From Tieghemostelium lacteum (taxonomy: Eukaryota; Evosea; Eumycetozoa; Dictyosteliales; Raperosteliaceae): a stretch of DNA of 64,000 bases. The notes under the pieces were generated by a model that saw only the letters and a list, made by a program, of their open reading frames with translations, had not been told where the DNA came from and did not search any database. A program made the position numbers and the translations under genes. Positions 48,070 to 60,268 of this stretch are shown here, piece after piece (positions within the stretch are counted from its first letter, which is position 1; each line of letters opens with the position of its first letter). The stretch covers positions 1,054,001-1,118,000 of the forward strand of contig LODT01000037.1 in NCBI GenBank assembly GCA_001606155.1, in the 5' to 3' direction.

Positions 48070-48969
48070 TTATTTATTATTCCAAGTTGGATTACGTTTT
48101 TCAACAAATGCATTCATACCTTCCTTTTGATCTAAAGTTGCAAAGGTGCTGTGGAAAAGTCTTCTTTCGAATTTAATACCTTCTTGTAGAGAGAGTTCAT
48201 AAGCAGAGTTAACAGCTTCTTTACAGAGACTAACAGTGATTTGAGAGTGACTTGCAATCTTTTCAGCTAATTTCAAAGTCTCAGATAAAAGATCTTCAGC
48301 TGGAACCACTCTACTAACCAAACCAAATCTCTCCGCATCTACAGCATTGAGATTATTTCCAGTCAAGATCAATTCCATTGCCTTTGATTTACCAATAGCT
48401 CTAATCAATCTTTGTGTACCACCACAACCTGGAATGGTACCCAACTTGATTTCAGGTTGACCAAAAATAGCTTTATCACCAGCCACAATCATATCACACA
48501 TCATTGCCAATTCACAACCACCTCCTAATGCATAACCATTTACAGCTGCAATAATTGGTTTTCTTACTTTGGTCATATCGTGCCATTGAGAGAGCATATC
48601 TTTCATGTAGGCATCTGAAAAACTGTTCTTTTCCATCTCTTTAATATCAGCACCGGCTGCGAATGCTTTCTCTGAACCGGTAATTACAATACTACCAACT
48701 TCTTTATCTTCTTGGTATAGTTTAAGTGCTTGGTTTACTTCACCAATCAATCCATCACTGAGTGCATTTAAGGCTTTGGGTCTGTTTAATGTAATCAATC
48801 CAACTTTACCTTTTTTCTCTGTGATTATATATTGATATCCTGTAACACCACTGGATGTGGTACCACTTGTTCCTGTGCAATAAAAATTACTCAATACAGT
48901 AATTTTACTATTTAATTGTTTTAAATTATTTACTGATTTATTCAATGAAAATAGTGATCTGCTTATCAT
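48070..48969 (-). CDS. echs1: Mitochondrial short-chain enoyl-CoA hydratase
   Basis: A single exon of 299 residues. The N-terminus is basic, Ser/Asn-rich and without acids for the first 40 residues, as for a mitochondrial presequence. The crotonase core is complete: oxyanion-hole motif AAGADIKEM, then [16 protein letters not shown] and [20 protein letters not shown], which carry the two catalytic glutamates of the ECHS1 type, and the C-terminal [11 protein letters not shown]...GMNAFVEKR. It hydrates trans-2-enoyl-CoA in fatty acid beta-oxidation and branched amino acid breakdown. The length matches human ECHS1 (290). Confidence 0.93.
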   Translation of the reverse strand: MISRSLFSLNKSVNNLKQLNSKITVLSNFYCTGTSGTTSSGVTGYQYIITEKKGKVGLITLNRPKALNALSDGLIGEVNQALKLYQEDKEVGSIVITGSEKAFAAGADIKEMEKNSFSDAYMKDMLSQWHDMTKVRKPIIAAVNGYALGGGCELAMMCDMIVAGDKAIFGQPEIKLGTIPGCGGTQRLIRAIGKSKAMELILTGNNLNAVDAERFGLVSRVVPAEDLLSETLKLAEKIASHSQITVSLCKEAVNSAYELSLQEGIKFERRLFHSTFATLDQKEGMNAFVEKRNPTWNNK

Positions 48970-49131
48970 TTTGTTTGATTTGAAGTTGAATTCAAAAATA
49001 AAAAAAAAAAAAAATCAATTTGAACAATATTAACTCTTGATTGGGTAGAGGTAGTAGAATATATTCTTTTAAAACTCCGATATAGATTGATAATTTCTAT
49101 GATTAATTTTCAAATAAATAAATATAAATAA

Positions 49132-49710
49132 TTACATGATATTACATTTCTTTTTTATTCTTTTAATTGGTCTACCATCTGCATAATTAAAAACAGAATT
49201 AAAAATTTCATTTACTCCTTCGCCTTTTAGTGAAGAACATTCAAAATATTCAGCACCGACAGCATAGGCTTTTTCTTTTCCTTGTTTTGTTGTTATTGGT
49301 TTGGTATTGTCTTGTGATAGTTTGAATACGGTGTGGTCATCTTCTCTCAAATCTGTTTTGGTCCCAATGAGGAATATAGGTACACTGGGCATATACCTCT
49401 TGATTTCAGGTACCCATTTATAGGATACATTGTTAAATGATGCTGGTGAGCATATTGAAAATACTATAAATACAAAATCAGTACCTGGATAGGATAGAGG
49501 TCTCAATCTATCATAATCTTCACCACCTGCTGTATCCCATAAACTAAGTGATGGTTTACCATCAACCATTACTCCTGGACTGTAGTTATCAAATACTGTA
49601 GGTACATATTCTGTTGGAAATTCTCCTGTAGTGTACCTGATCAACAATGTTGTTTTACCTGTTGCACCATCCCCTACAACAACAACTTTTGTACTTTTAT
49701 ATCCTAACAT
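49132..49710 (-). CDS. Rac/Rho-family GTPase without the catalytic glutamine
   Basis: A single exon of 192 residues, as in Rac1. The motifs are GDGATGKT, switch [12 protein letters not shown], switch [19 protein letters not shown], the TKTDLRED specificity loop, a Rho-type insert, and a polybasic CAAX tail (KKKCNIM) for prenylation. The residue equal to Rac1 Gln61 is Gly (residue 63; codon GGT, read directly). Gln61 positions the attacking water, so intrinsic and GAP-stimulated GTP hydrolysis should be weak and the protein mostly GTP-bound. Val14 of the P-loop is Thr. Dictyostelids carry many Rac paralogues, and which one this is cannot be told here. Confidence 0.9.
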   Translation of the reverse strand: MLGYKSTKVVVVGDGATGKTTLLIRYTTGEFPTEYVPTVFDNYSPGVMVDGKPSLSLWDTAGGEDYDRLRPLSYPGTDFVFIVFSICSPASFNNVSYKWVPEIKRYMPSVPIFLIGTKTDLREDDHTVFKLSQDNTKPITTKQGKEKAYAVGAEYFECSSLKGEGVNEIFNSVFNYADGRPIKRIKKKCNIM

Positions 49711-50052
49711 TTAATATTTGTCCTTCTTAATAAAAATAGAATGATCAAGTTTTTTGTTTACATATAATCTTTTGATTTTTATATTGTTTGAAAAAAATTC
49801 AAATAAATTTATGTATTTTTAGATTTTCTTTCTTATTTCTTTTTTTGGATTGACATTATATATTTTATTTAAATTTAACCAAAAATATAATCTTTATTGG
49901 ACTTATTAGATTGACTAATGTGTAGTCTGTTATATATTTTTGTATTTAATTTTTTCAAAGTCATTTTTTATTTCTAAGAAATTCTATTATGAGATAGTAG
50001 TACTTTTTTGTAAGATTTGAAAAATTCATTTTGTTAGTTAAACATTTTAGTT
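49711..50052. other. Divergent promoter of Rac-like and FANCD2 genes
   Basis: 342 bp of AT-rich DNA with poly-T tracts. No specific site is recognised. Confidence 0.45.
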
Positions 50053-53000
50053 ATGGACAGCGACAATGATGATTATTTAAATATTAGAAATAAAAAATCT
50101 GCAATTTATGCATCCCCATCACCAATGGACGATGATCATGATACAACGGGGGATTATTTAAACTTGAGTGGTGATTCAGGACATGGTAGTAAAAAGAATA
50201 CACCAACACCTACAACTAGTAGTAATCATTTATCACCATCCAAAGGTAATCATCTTAGTCATACATCACATCAACCATCATCTAGAACTATTAGAAAGAG
50301 TTCAGACTCCAATATTAGTAGTTCTGGAAGCACTTCTAATCATTTAGATAAACCTAAACAACCACAACAAGCAAGAGCTTTGAAATCTTCATCACCACCT
50401 AAATATAATGATACACAACAACAACAGCCACTATCACATCAAAGGACACAAGTTCAAACACCAAGTCCTGTAAAATCTAATCTTAATGTACATATAAAGA
50501 AACCTATTCAAATTCAGGCTAATAAGGACAGTCAATTCTATAAGACTATTGTAAATGAATGTAGATTTGATTTGGATTCAGGTAGTCCTATTAGAGTTGA
50601 AGATTTGACATTTGCTAGAAAACACTTGTCATCTTTGCTATCAAAGCATAAGAATAGTGCAAATGGTAATGTTTTTCAAAAAGAGTTTTTGTCAGGTTTA
50701 GAAGAGTTTATAAAGGTGGAGTCGAATTTAGAGGTTTCAGTACAACCTGTACAGCTTACAGATAGCAATGGAAATGATATTGATGGATCATCTACATTGT
50801 ATTTAGACAGTTTCTTAAAGATACTTTTGTCAGTACAAACTATACAGTATCAGGTTATGGAATGGGTACTGGAGATATTACCTTCATTCCCAGAGACTTT
50901 TATCAAAAATACTTTCTCTCAGTTTAGGTGGGTAGATTTGGACACAAAAAATGATGATTCACTCAATAGTCTGGCTGAGAAGATTTCAGAGTTTTTAGGA
51001 CTTTTAGATGGTGTGGCTTTGAAGAAAGATTGTGTTGGGTTCATACCTGATATCATTGGAAGTTCTACAAATAACAATGCATTTGTTCAAATGTTGGATA
51101 GAATGTGGAATGAAGAACCAATGATGTATGTTACTATTTTGGATGTATTCTCTAGTTTACAATTGTCACCTGCTGATCAGATGGCTATTAGAGAGAAGGC
51201 TTTTCAGTCGTTAGAGACTTGTAAATTGGAAGATATACCTGTTACACTGACATTTTTAATTCATAGTATAACGACTAAAGAACAAGGTGTGGAGTTTGTC
51301 AGAATGGCTAGAGATAAGCTTAATCTTCAGTCAAAAACTTTAGCAACTTCTGAAGAGACTTTTGATTTCTTGAAAAAGAATGCTGCCCATCAACAACAAC
51401 AACAACATTTACAAGAACTAAAATCCTCTGAAGAGTTAATAGTTGAAACTCTCAAATCAGAATTTCGTTTCAAAAAAGATTTAATCTCAATTTATCTGAA
51501 AGAAATTATACCGTTAGATTCATATGTTTGTATTCTTATAATTTAATATATTTATAAATTGATTAATTAATATATTTTCAAATAATTTAGGAAAAACATA
51601 AAATCTTAGATATATGGATGTTAATTATATTCTATTCATTTCATCATAATAATAGTAAGGATATAGAATTATTATTTAAAAAAAAGATATTGGGTGGTCA
51701 GTTTAGTAAGCAGTTGTTGTTCTTGTCATTAAGTGGTCATGAAGTATCACTTAAACAGTTTTTTAAAGATATGGTTGCATTGTGTGAGAACTTTCTAAGA
51801 TCGTCAGAGCCTAGAGTTAGGACATTTGGTATGGCATTCTATGGTTACCTCTTTAGATTATATCCAGATGAGAAACTATCAAATAACCAACAAATACTCT
51901 TAGATTCACTGGCATGTCACATCAGTAGTTCCAATAGTAATGAAATTGATTGTGCATTAGAGGTATTGAATGCACTATGTGATAAGGCAGTTGACCAGAT
52001 GAGTAATCACACTTCAATGATTAAAGGACTGCTGGAGCAGATTGAGTCATTGAATGAAGGTCAAATTAGAAAACTCTTTCAAATCTATTCTAAATTACTT
52101 TATAAACCAGTATTTGGAAGTGGTTATAAAAGTTATGATTTGGTTGAGAATAAGGATATTTTTGGTGAACTTGATATATTCACTAGAAAACAGATTACTC
52201 ATCCATCACCTAGATATAAAAAGATTGGAATTATTTCATTGTGTTCTAGAATTGGTAGGATGGCAGCTGAATATGTGAATCCTCAGAATCAGTTAGTTAT
52301 TGATCTCCCTGAAAAGATTTTTCAGAGTATTCAAAGAGATATAGAGACTCTGAAAGGAAATTGTGCAAGTTCTCCTATTGCCACTGCATACTATTTAGAT
52401 GAACTGGTGAATACACATCAACATCAACCATTTCACTATAGAATTGCAAGTCAATTGGCTGACTTATATGCAAATGAAATACGTGCATTTCTAGGCAACC
52501 AGTTAGAAACTACCAAAACTCTTTGGTTTAATATTGATCAAGAAGGTGCTGGTGATTGTTGTCTTATTTATCCAAATGTTTCAGAATTTGGTAAAAATAG
52601 AGAGAAGATGGTGTGTCTTGCACCACAATTTAGACTTTTACAATTTTTCCAGAGAGCAGCTAAAAAGAATTCTTTAGAGGATATTGACTCTATTCTAGTG
52701 ACTCCAGTTGAAATGTTTGAAAAGGAGTTATTAGATGACAGTTTTAGATTGGTTAAGGATCGTGATAATATCTCGTTATCTTTATACTATTGCATCAATT
52801 ATATACGTGAGTTACTCAATGGATATTCAACACAGGCTCAAACGAATATTGGTATGATTCCAAAGTTATTGCTACGGTTGGACAATCTAATTGAACTGGA
52901 TCAGTTATTTGAAAAGGCTTTGGGACAATGTATTTCATTTACCATTCCACAAGGTACCTTTGAGTCTGATAATAGAAAGAGAGGTTTTCAATTGGAAATT

Positions 53001-55211
53001 AAAAAGAAGTCACCAAGTAGTACCACCTCCACAAAGACATCTGAAGGTAAGAAAATTGTTAAAAAGAAGTCATCTGCATCTATTAGTATGGTACCTTCTG
53101 GCATACTAAATGTACATCAAGAACCAAAACTAAAGGTTATTGATTTGGATCTTCCTCATTTGAAATTAGTTAAACCTTATCTTAGACCACTGGATCTCTC
53201 AGCTATCGCATTGTTGTCACAATACCAGAATGGTAGTAATAATATTGGATTCTCTCAGGTTACTGGAGAACTTATACGTTTGAAACCAGAGTATTTGTTA
53301 TATCTTTTAGAGGATTTTTATAGTAAATTGACCATTCTAACTAGTCATGATAAGACTCCAATTGGATTCTCACACTCATCCAATGTACCTAAACAACAGT
53401 TACCCTATAATTTCTATGATCTTATTAAAGATAATGGTCAGATATTCCCATGTTTCTGGGTACACATTCAACGTTGTATAGAAACCCTGTCAAAGAACCA
53501 TCAAACAGCAATGATTTTGTTAGGTCAGAGTAAATCACAATATCAAGCATTAAAAGCAGCACAAAAACAAGAAAATTCGAATACCAATGGTTCTAAATCT
53601 AAAAAGAAATCAGATGATGAAGATGAGATGGATTCAACTGACAAGAGTAGAGGGTCAACTGAAACAATGATTAAACAAATTAGATCAACCTATGAGAAAT
53701 CAATTCAGAAACTAAATAACCTAAATAGAGATCAGTCTATTCTAAACCATTGTTTAACTATAATGTTTAAGTGCTATGAAAAAGTGTTTGTCTATGGTGA
53801 TGATAGTGATGAACATCAAGCTCCTTTACAGAGGTTACTTAATGACATTGCCTACATTAGAAAGTCTTATGAAAAATCACAAAAACCAGTGAAATCCAGT
53901 AGTGGACTAACACTAATTGCAACTGAACTCTATCATCAATTGGAAATGTTGATACCAGATCTCATCAAGACTAGTCATATTCAACCATGTTTATCATTAT
54001 TAGATTCAATGTCAGCACTTTGTCAGAACTCTTGGATTTCCAACCCACTTCCAAAACAGCCTCTTTCAAGAATTGCAAAAACATTTATATCTACAAAATG
54101 GTCTGATGTTCAACAGAAAATTCCACCTCCTGTGATTTTAGAGTTGATGAATATCTACCTTTCCAATTCACCTGAACCTTTGGAAACTATAAAATCAACT
54201 TTGGATTTCTATAGAAAATTCATTGAAAATTTTACTAAAAAGAAATCTAAAAAGGGTAAATATGATGAGGATGATGAAGAAGAGGAACAAGAGGAAGAAG
54301 AAGTGGGAGATGAGCAATCAAATGATGATGAAGATGAAGAAAAAGAAAAAGATAAGGAAGAGGAGAGAAATGGAATTTTGGAAGACACTGATGAATGTAC
54401 ATTCCGAATGCTGACACCAATGAATCAGTTGGCATTTTATAAGAGTATCTTTGGAAATTTAGTTCAGTATTGTGATACTGTTGATTTTTATCATCATGAT
54501 AGAAAATGGGTAGACAGAATTAATTTGGCAATTGAGATATTTTTGAAATTATTAAATGTTGCTCAGGTTATGAAAAGACCACTTTATATAGTAGAGGCTA
54601 TGAAACAGGGTAGTAAATTCACTCAATTGTTTACTAAACATTTCTTGACACAATATGAGGTGTTAGTTAAGAAAGGTCACACTTCGGGTACTAATGAACT
54701 ATTGAAACTCTTTCAAAACTGTACAAGAAAACTTGATGAGCTATGTGGTGATGCAAAATTGATAAAAGAGAAATCTATTACAAAACTAGTACCAGATGTA
54801 AAGAAAACTATTGAATCTTTTAATATGGAGACTAGATCAATTCTATCATCTTTAGGTTTCTCTGATGCTTTTAGAAGTAGAAATGTCATACAACGTAGAT
54901 CTGTAAAAAAGGAAATGGAGTCGGAAGATGAAGAATCTGAAGATGAGGATGAAGAAGAAGAAGAAAAGGAATCTACATCTGAATATGAAAAATCCGAAAA
55001 TGAATCACATAGATCAGATCAAAGTGAAGAAGAGGAATTTGAACATTCTGAAGCCTCTGAAGGTAGTGTTGAAAGTCGTTCTGGTGAATCTGAACCTGAA
55101 GGTGATGATCTTCAAAGTGATTTAGATTCTGATGAACAACTCATTAACCTAACGAGATCAAAAACAAAGTTGAAAAAGAGGAAATTACCAAGTGATGATG
55201 ATGATGAATAA
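50053..55211 (+). CDS. fancd2: Fanconi anaemia D2 protein homologue (FANCD2)
   Basis: Two exons (50053-51525, 51591-55211) join in frame to 1697 residues; the 65-bp intron has a weak GTTTGT donor and a TTTAG acceptor. A disordered Ser/Asn N-terminus of about 160 residues precedes an all-helical solenoid. Blocks resembling FANCD2 are SVQTIQYQVMEWVLEILPSF, YVTILDVFSSLQL, LEDIPVTLTFLIHSI, the region around CLAPQFRLLQFFQRA and ISLSLYYCINYIRELLNGY. A Glu/Asp-rich linker occurs near 54265-54370, and the C-terminus (from about residue 1597) is acidic with a final basic KLKKRKL. FANCD2 pairs with FANCI, clamps DNA after monoubiquitination and directs interstrand crosslink repair. The target lysine could not be placed by eye. 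It is somewhat longer than the human protein (1451) because of low-complexity insertions. Confidence 0.85.
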
Positions 55212-55331
55212 ACACCAGTTTCTTTAATTTTTGTAAAAATCTTGATCAATCCCCACTTCAAAACCCTTTTTTTAATTTTTTGCAATTTTTTTTTTATTTC
55301 TGCTTTTATATCTTCAAATTGATAAAGAAAA

Positions 55332-56175
55332 ATGTCTTTCAATTACTTTGAGGAATTTGATGGAAATCAAGTTCAAAATGAAGAAGAAGAGAATTTATAT
55401 GATGACGATGAAACATTTGGTGATACAGGACCATTAAGTATGTGGTATTAGATAAAATGAAATATTTACCATATTATAGTATTAATTTAACATGGTTTTA
55501 TTATGTAGATAATGAATGGGAAAATAATCATAATTTACTATCAACTGAACATGAAGATTTCTTACATAAAAATCAATTGAGAAAAGCAAATAGTTTTAAT
55601 GATGATGAAAATGACACAAAAGATGATGATGATGAAGAGGAAACAGGTAATGGTGTTCACAACCCACAACAACATCATAGAGATAATCATCAAAGTTTTA
55701 GTCAATTTTCACAAACTACCAGAAGAGTTACAGGTGTATTTAATTCACTTTCGATTGACGATGATAGCTCAACTAATGAAGTAGGTTTTTATTTAGATTT
55801 ATTTATTTATATATTTTTAATGTCATAAATTAACAAAAATATCCACCATTACCAATCTACCACTACAAAAATTTCAGATGATTGATGAAGAATCAGTATT
55901 TAAAATTGCAATGGGTGAAAGTGCTTTTGAACATCATAAACATACAACAACCACTACAACTACAACAACTCACCATATAAAACCACAAGAACCAATTAAC
56001 CCACTATTAAAGTTAATGAGTCAAATACCAGTAGATCAACAAACTGTTGATCATGAATTATTAAAAAATCGATTCTCTGTTTCTGATTTGGAAGCAAAAT
56101 ATAATAATAATATAGATACAGAAGTAGATGATGAAGAAGAACCATTAACACCACAAAAACTAAATAAAACCGATC

Positions 56176-56206
<31 letters not shown>

Positions 56207-57632
56207 TCAAGAATCACCTAAACAACAATATTATAAGAATAAATATTCTAGACCACCACCAATAACTTTAGGTGATATGGTACCTGGAAATGCACCACAA
56301 CAAGCTCAACAAGGTACACAATCAAATAGAAAACAATATCAACAACAGCAACAACAACAGCAGAACCAAAATCTGTCACCTAGAACTAACAAATTCAAAT
56401 CTAAACCACACCAACAAAATCAAGGTGGTAACAATAATAGTAGCAATAATAGTAGTAATACAACAATAACTGATAAAAAGTACATGTCAGCTGATGAGAT
56501 TCAATCTATAAATAGATTACAAAGTTATCAAATTCATTTTACCAATCCATATATTGAAGACTATTACTATCAGAGATTTAGAATGAAAACTACCATTCCC
56601 TCACACACACACACACCCATTTGTGATTCACAGCCAAAAACCACACCAGTAAAAAAACCTGGTCAAGGGTCAACAGCAGATCCATTATCTGGTGCATTAG
56701 GTAGAATCCCAACACACTCCATTAGAGCTCCCAGACAGATTCTTCAAATTATTTTGTCCAATGAAGACTCTGCACAAGATTCCTCTTCACCTCAAGATAA
56801 AAATCAAAAATCAGATCAAACTATCAAATTAGTGGTTGAGTCATCGTATAGTCACATTTTGGATTTGGATGATATCAATCTACTCATTTCCATCACTCAA
56901 GATCAGACTCTGCTCTCTGAATACATGCAAAAGAGAGAAACTGTAAGTCAAGCACTCTTCCAATCTCTGCATTTGGATCCATTCCCCAGTTTTAAATTTG
57001 AGTCACCTCAGTTACCTCCACAAGACCCCAACCAAAAATGGCCTTCAGTATGTCCAGAAGATTTGTTATTTGTCAGTTTATGGGTAATTGCAAAAGGTAG
57101 AAAACTGTTAAAGAGAGCATTTCCAATGTTGACTGATAAGCAGAGTCTCAGTGGTCTCTTTGCAGTCTGTAGAAATCTACCACTTCTCTTGTTACTTCAT
57201 CTTCCAGAGGGTAGTGAACAGTCAACTGAATCCATCTATCAGACTGTTGTTAAATGGATTATGGATGTTCCCATTAAATTCTTCATTTTGGGTTTCCATT
57301 TCTTGGTTAATTTCAACCAATCTAAATTCATTGTTAAACTCTTGGATTCTAAACCTGGTCGTTCAATAGTGCATGCATTTTTGGCTAGAGGTATTCTATT
57401 GCATGATCCCAATTATCTCATGAAAAGTGGTTTCATTTTAGAACCTATCGATAATGAACAGTGGCGTGATGTCTTTGATAGATTCTTTTTACGTCTATCT
57501 GGTAGTTTCTTATCCATCTTCCCACCAACTAATACACCTTCAATGGAACTCTCTCAATTGTTTTCTTTAATCTTTGGTAATTCCTCTGATAAACAAAGAC
57601 AACAAATTCAAATGGAATTGGGTTCTGTTTAA
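55332..57632 (+). CDS. PAT1-like mRNA decay factor
   Basis: Three exons (55332-55437, 55509-55780, 55878-57632) join in frame to 710 residues. The N-terminus is acidic (FEEFDGNQ), followed by Asp/Glu runs and poly-Gln (CAA repeats near 56175-56210 and 56340-56365). A Pro-rich stretch includes NPYIEDYYYQRFRMK, the conserved peptide of PAT1/PATL1. The C-terminal half (about 393-710) is the helical Pat1 domain (LPLLLLLHLPEGS, QWRDVFDRFFLRLSG). PAT1 links the decapping enzyme, LSM1-7 and DDX6-type helicase in P-bodies. Only about 120 bp separate it from the FANCD2 stop, so its promoter is very short. Confidence 0.85.
56175..56365 (+). repeat. CAA triplet repeats coding poly-Gln in PAT1-like gene
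   Basis: Two CAA/CAG tracts (about 56175-56210 and 56340-56365) encode Gln runs of ten or so. They are typical dictyostelid microsatellites inside coding sequence and are likely length-variable between strains. Confidence 0.7.
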
Positions 57633-57844
57633 AATAACAATTCAATCAAATCAGTCTCAATGATAAATAATATATCTAAACCTTCACACCTCTCATCTAA
57701 TCTTCTCACCACACGAATCCCCCTCACCTTAAAAAACATAAAATAAAAAAAAAAACAAACATTGTAAAACAGCATTATATATATGTACACAACATACAGT
57801 TTTGAAATGACTGTAATCTATTTATTCTCCTAATTTAAATATAT

Positions 57845-58411
57845 TTACAATTTTTTATAATAAGATATTGAAAAACTGTATTGATTTTCTATATCTTTTG
57901 GATGGTTGGTTGAAGAAACTAATGACCACTGGTTAGGTTTTTCTGGTGAAAATGGGAAGAAAAAGGAATCACCATCTTCAATGACACAATCTACATGTGT
58001 TAGAATCAGTTCATCTACAATCTCAAGAGAGTCCTTAAAGAGTCTTTGTCCTCCTATTATATAAACTTGTGAAGCTTCAATTTGGTCTTTAGAGTACTCC
58101 AATGCCTCAGCCAATGATGAAACCCTTTTAAATTTTTCAGTATTGGTTTGCATTGAATCTGTATCTATAATAGAATTAGAATTATCCTTAAATTGTGTAT
58201 GACTTGAAATGACAATACTAAAACGATTCGGTAGAAGTCTACCGATGGATTCAAATGTATTTCTTCCCATTATAATAGTAGATCCTATTGTTGTGTTCTT
58301 AAAATGTTGTAAATCTTTTGGTAGAAACCATGGTAATCGTTTCTGCTTTCCTATAACATTATTTTTTGATATCGCTGCAATTAAAGAAATTTTCATCTTT
58401 TTATCACCCAT
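57845..58411 (-). CDS. Monofunctional dihydrofolate reductase, bacterial-like
   Basis: A single exon of 188 residues without introns. DHFR motifs run in order: LIAAISKNNVIG, the substrate-binding LPWFLPKDLQHFK with the catalytic acid as Asp (as in bacteria; animals have Glu), IIMGRNTFESIG, the NADPH-binding VYIIGGQRLF, and ILTHVDCVIEDGDSFFFP. The ending NQYSFSISYYKKL lines up with the E. coli FolA end better than with animal DHFR. It reduces dihydrofolate to tetrahydrofolate. No thymidylate synthase domain is fused, unlike plants and many protists. Dictyostelium uses flavin-dependent ThyX, which does not make dihydrofolate, so the gene is notable. Transfer from bacteria is inferred and not proven. 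Confidence 0.92.
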   Translation of the reverse strand: MGDKKMKISLIAAISKNNVIGKQKRLPWFLPKDLQHFKNTTIGSTIIMGRNTFESIGRLLPNRFSIVISSHTQFKDNSNSIIDTDSMQTNTEKFKRVSSLAEALEYSKDQIEASQVYIIGGQRLFKDSLEIVDELILTHVDCVIEDGDSFFFPFSPEKPNQWSLVSSTNHPKDIENQYSFSISYYKKL

Positions 58412-58595
58412 TTTACAAGTTTAAGATAATTATTTAATTTAAAATGAAAAAACGAGTTATTTTTTCACCAATGAAAATCTAAACTGTTTGAAAAGATCTA
58501 TTTTGAAATCACAAGATTTATTGTAATTTTTGATTGAAACTAGATTGAAGTGAAATTTGTACAAATTTATATATAGGAACAGTAAATAGTTACAG

Positions 58596-60268
58596 TTATT
58601 CAGGTTGATAGGAATTGTAATCAGCTAATTTGTAATTTACAATAGAGTCAAAGAGCCATGAATCAGTAACATAGTGAATTTTTTTACCATTGGTAGGAGT
58701 TGGTTTATCAGACATTGGAGTCTCACCAATGAGGATACAGACATTGGCATCATTGATACTTTTTGTAACTTTTCCACCACACAATTTAATGAGTTCCATT
58801 CGATCCTTTTGAGTCATTGATTTCTTATCAGTACGAGCCTTATTGAAAGGGTACACTGTAATACCATTCAATAAAGGTACTTCACCACTGCTGTGAGCTA
58901 AACGACTGGCTTTAATACCTTCATATGCTTTAGATTCATAAGGTTCTTCGTTTTTCCATTGACCACTTGCAAGTGATTTAGTTACCCATGCCTCATCCAT
59001 AACCCAAATACCAGTGGCAATAGCTTGAAGTAACTTCAATGATCTTTTAGCACTCTTATCGTAAATCAAGTGGGTTACCTCTTTCATTTCATCGGATATA
59101 AGACCTGATAGATTGGTTGTTATACTAATTTCATGTTTAGGTTCTTTGTTAAATCCTGAGAAGCATAATATCTTTTGATTATCCTCATCATAGCTATCTT
59201 CATCTCCACTAGACTCAATTTGACTCTCTTTTTTATCTTCCTTCTCAGAGTCATTACTCTTTTTAGTTTTACTTTCAGATTTTGATTTATTACTTGAGGT
59301 TGTACTTTTCTTTTCAGCTGATTTTACTTTCTTATTTGGAGATTCACCATTATCTTTACTAGTTCCAGGGTCAATTTCATCTAAAGTTTTCCTTTTTTTT
59401 GAAGAATCTTTATCTTTCATTTCCACATCAGGTGATTTTGATTTTGAACCACTTTTAGAAGTGGTGGTTGTGGTTGTAGTTGTAGATGTTTTTTCCTTAC
59501 CTTTTGTACCATTTGATTTCTTTTTATTTTCTTTTTCATTATCTGATTCCTCTTTTTCCTCTTCTTCATCGTCATCATCTTTCTTTTTCTTTTTATCAAC
59601 AGTTTCTTTTTTCTTTGTCTCTTCTTTCTTTTTCTCAGCAGCAGCAGCTTTCTTTTTATCAGCAGCAGTTGGTTTTGATACTGCTTTTTTATCCTCTGAT
59701 TCTTTCTTTGATACTTTAGATTTTGTATCTTCTTTTACACTCTCTTTCTTACCTTCATCTTTCTTTTTCTTATCAGCAGCAGCAGATTTCTTTTTATCAG
59801 CAGCAGATGGTTTTGATACTGTCTTTTTAGTTTCTTTCTTTTTACTTTCCTTTTCAGATTCTTCCTCCTCTTCTTTATCTTTTTCATCTACCTCATCATC
59901 TTCCTTCTCATCATCAGATTTCTTTGATTTTGATTTCTTTTTATCATCAGTAGCGGGCTTCTTTTTAGCGCTTGTTTTTGATGGTTTTGCTTTAGCCTTT
60001 GGTTTAGGTTTCTCTGTATCACTATCATTATTGGTTTCCTTTTGTTTCTCTTTATCAGATAGATCATTATCTTTGTTACTACTAAATTCCTCATCTAAAG
60101 ATACATTAATGTTAGAGATAATTGCAAGCGTATTGAAAGTTTAATCTAAGAAAGAAACATACCTTGCATTCCTTTAATCTCAAACTCACCATTATCAGAA
60201 GTTTTTAATAAACTTTCACTTCCACTATCACCATCACTTTCAACTAGGGTTTTTTTACTGCCACTCAT
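58596..60268 (-). CDS. Lys/Asp/Glu-rich nuclear protein with tandem C-terminal BRCT domains
   Basis: Two exons (60268-60163, 60094-58596) join in frame to 534 residues. The start MSGSKKTLVESD follows a clean upstream gap. Residues about 36-330 are low complexity, with repeated blocks such as KPSAADKKKS, KPTAADKKKA and long acidic and basic runs, probably disordered and nuclear. Two BRCT domains close the protein: about 340-415 (ILCFSGF...VTHLIYDKSAKRS...GIWVMDEAWVTKSL) and 443-533 (NGITVYPF...LCGGKVTKS...VTDSWLFDSIVNY). The tandem form resembles MDC1/PTIP-type phosphopeptide readers in DNA damage signalling. No FHA domain is seen, so orthology to MDC1 is not claimed. The codon pattern opens a long but spurious frame on the opposite strand. 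Confidence 0.8.

Noticed and set aside
59461-60144. Long plus-strand open frame (227 codons) rich in Ser and Phe
   Set aside because: It is the mirror of Lys/Asp/Glu codons in the BRCT protein (AAA/GAA read as TTT/TTC) and has no signal or domain of its own.
43062-60268. FEN1, FANCD2, DHFR and BRCT genes as a DNA-repair gene cluster
   Set aside because: They are separated by trafficking and metabolic genes on both strands; eukaryotic gene order gives no reason to treat this as a functional unit.
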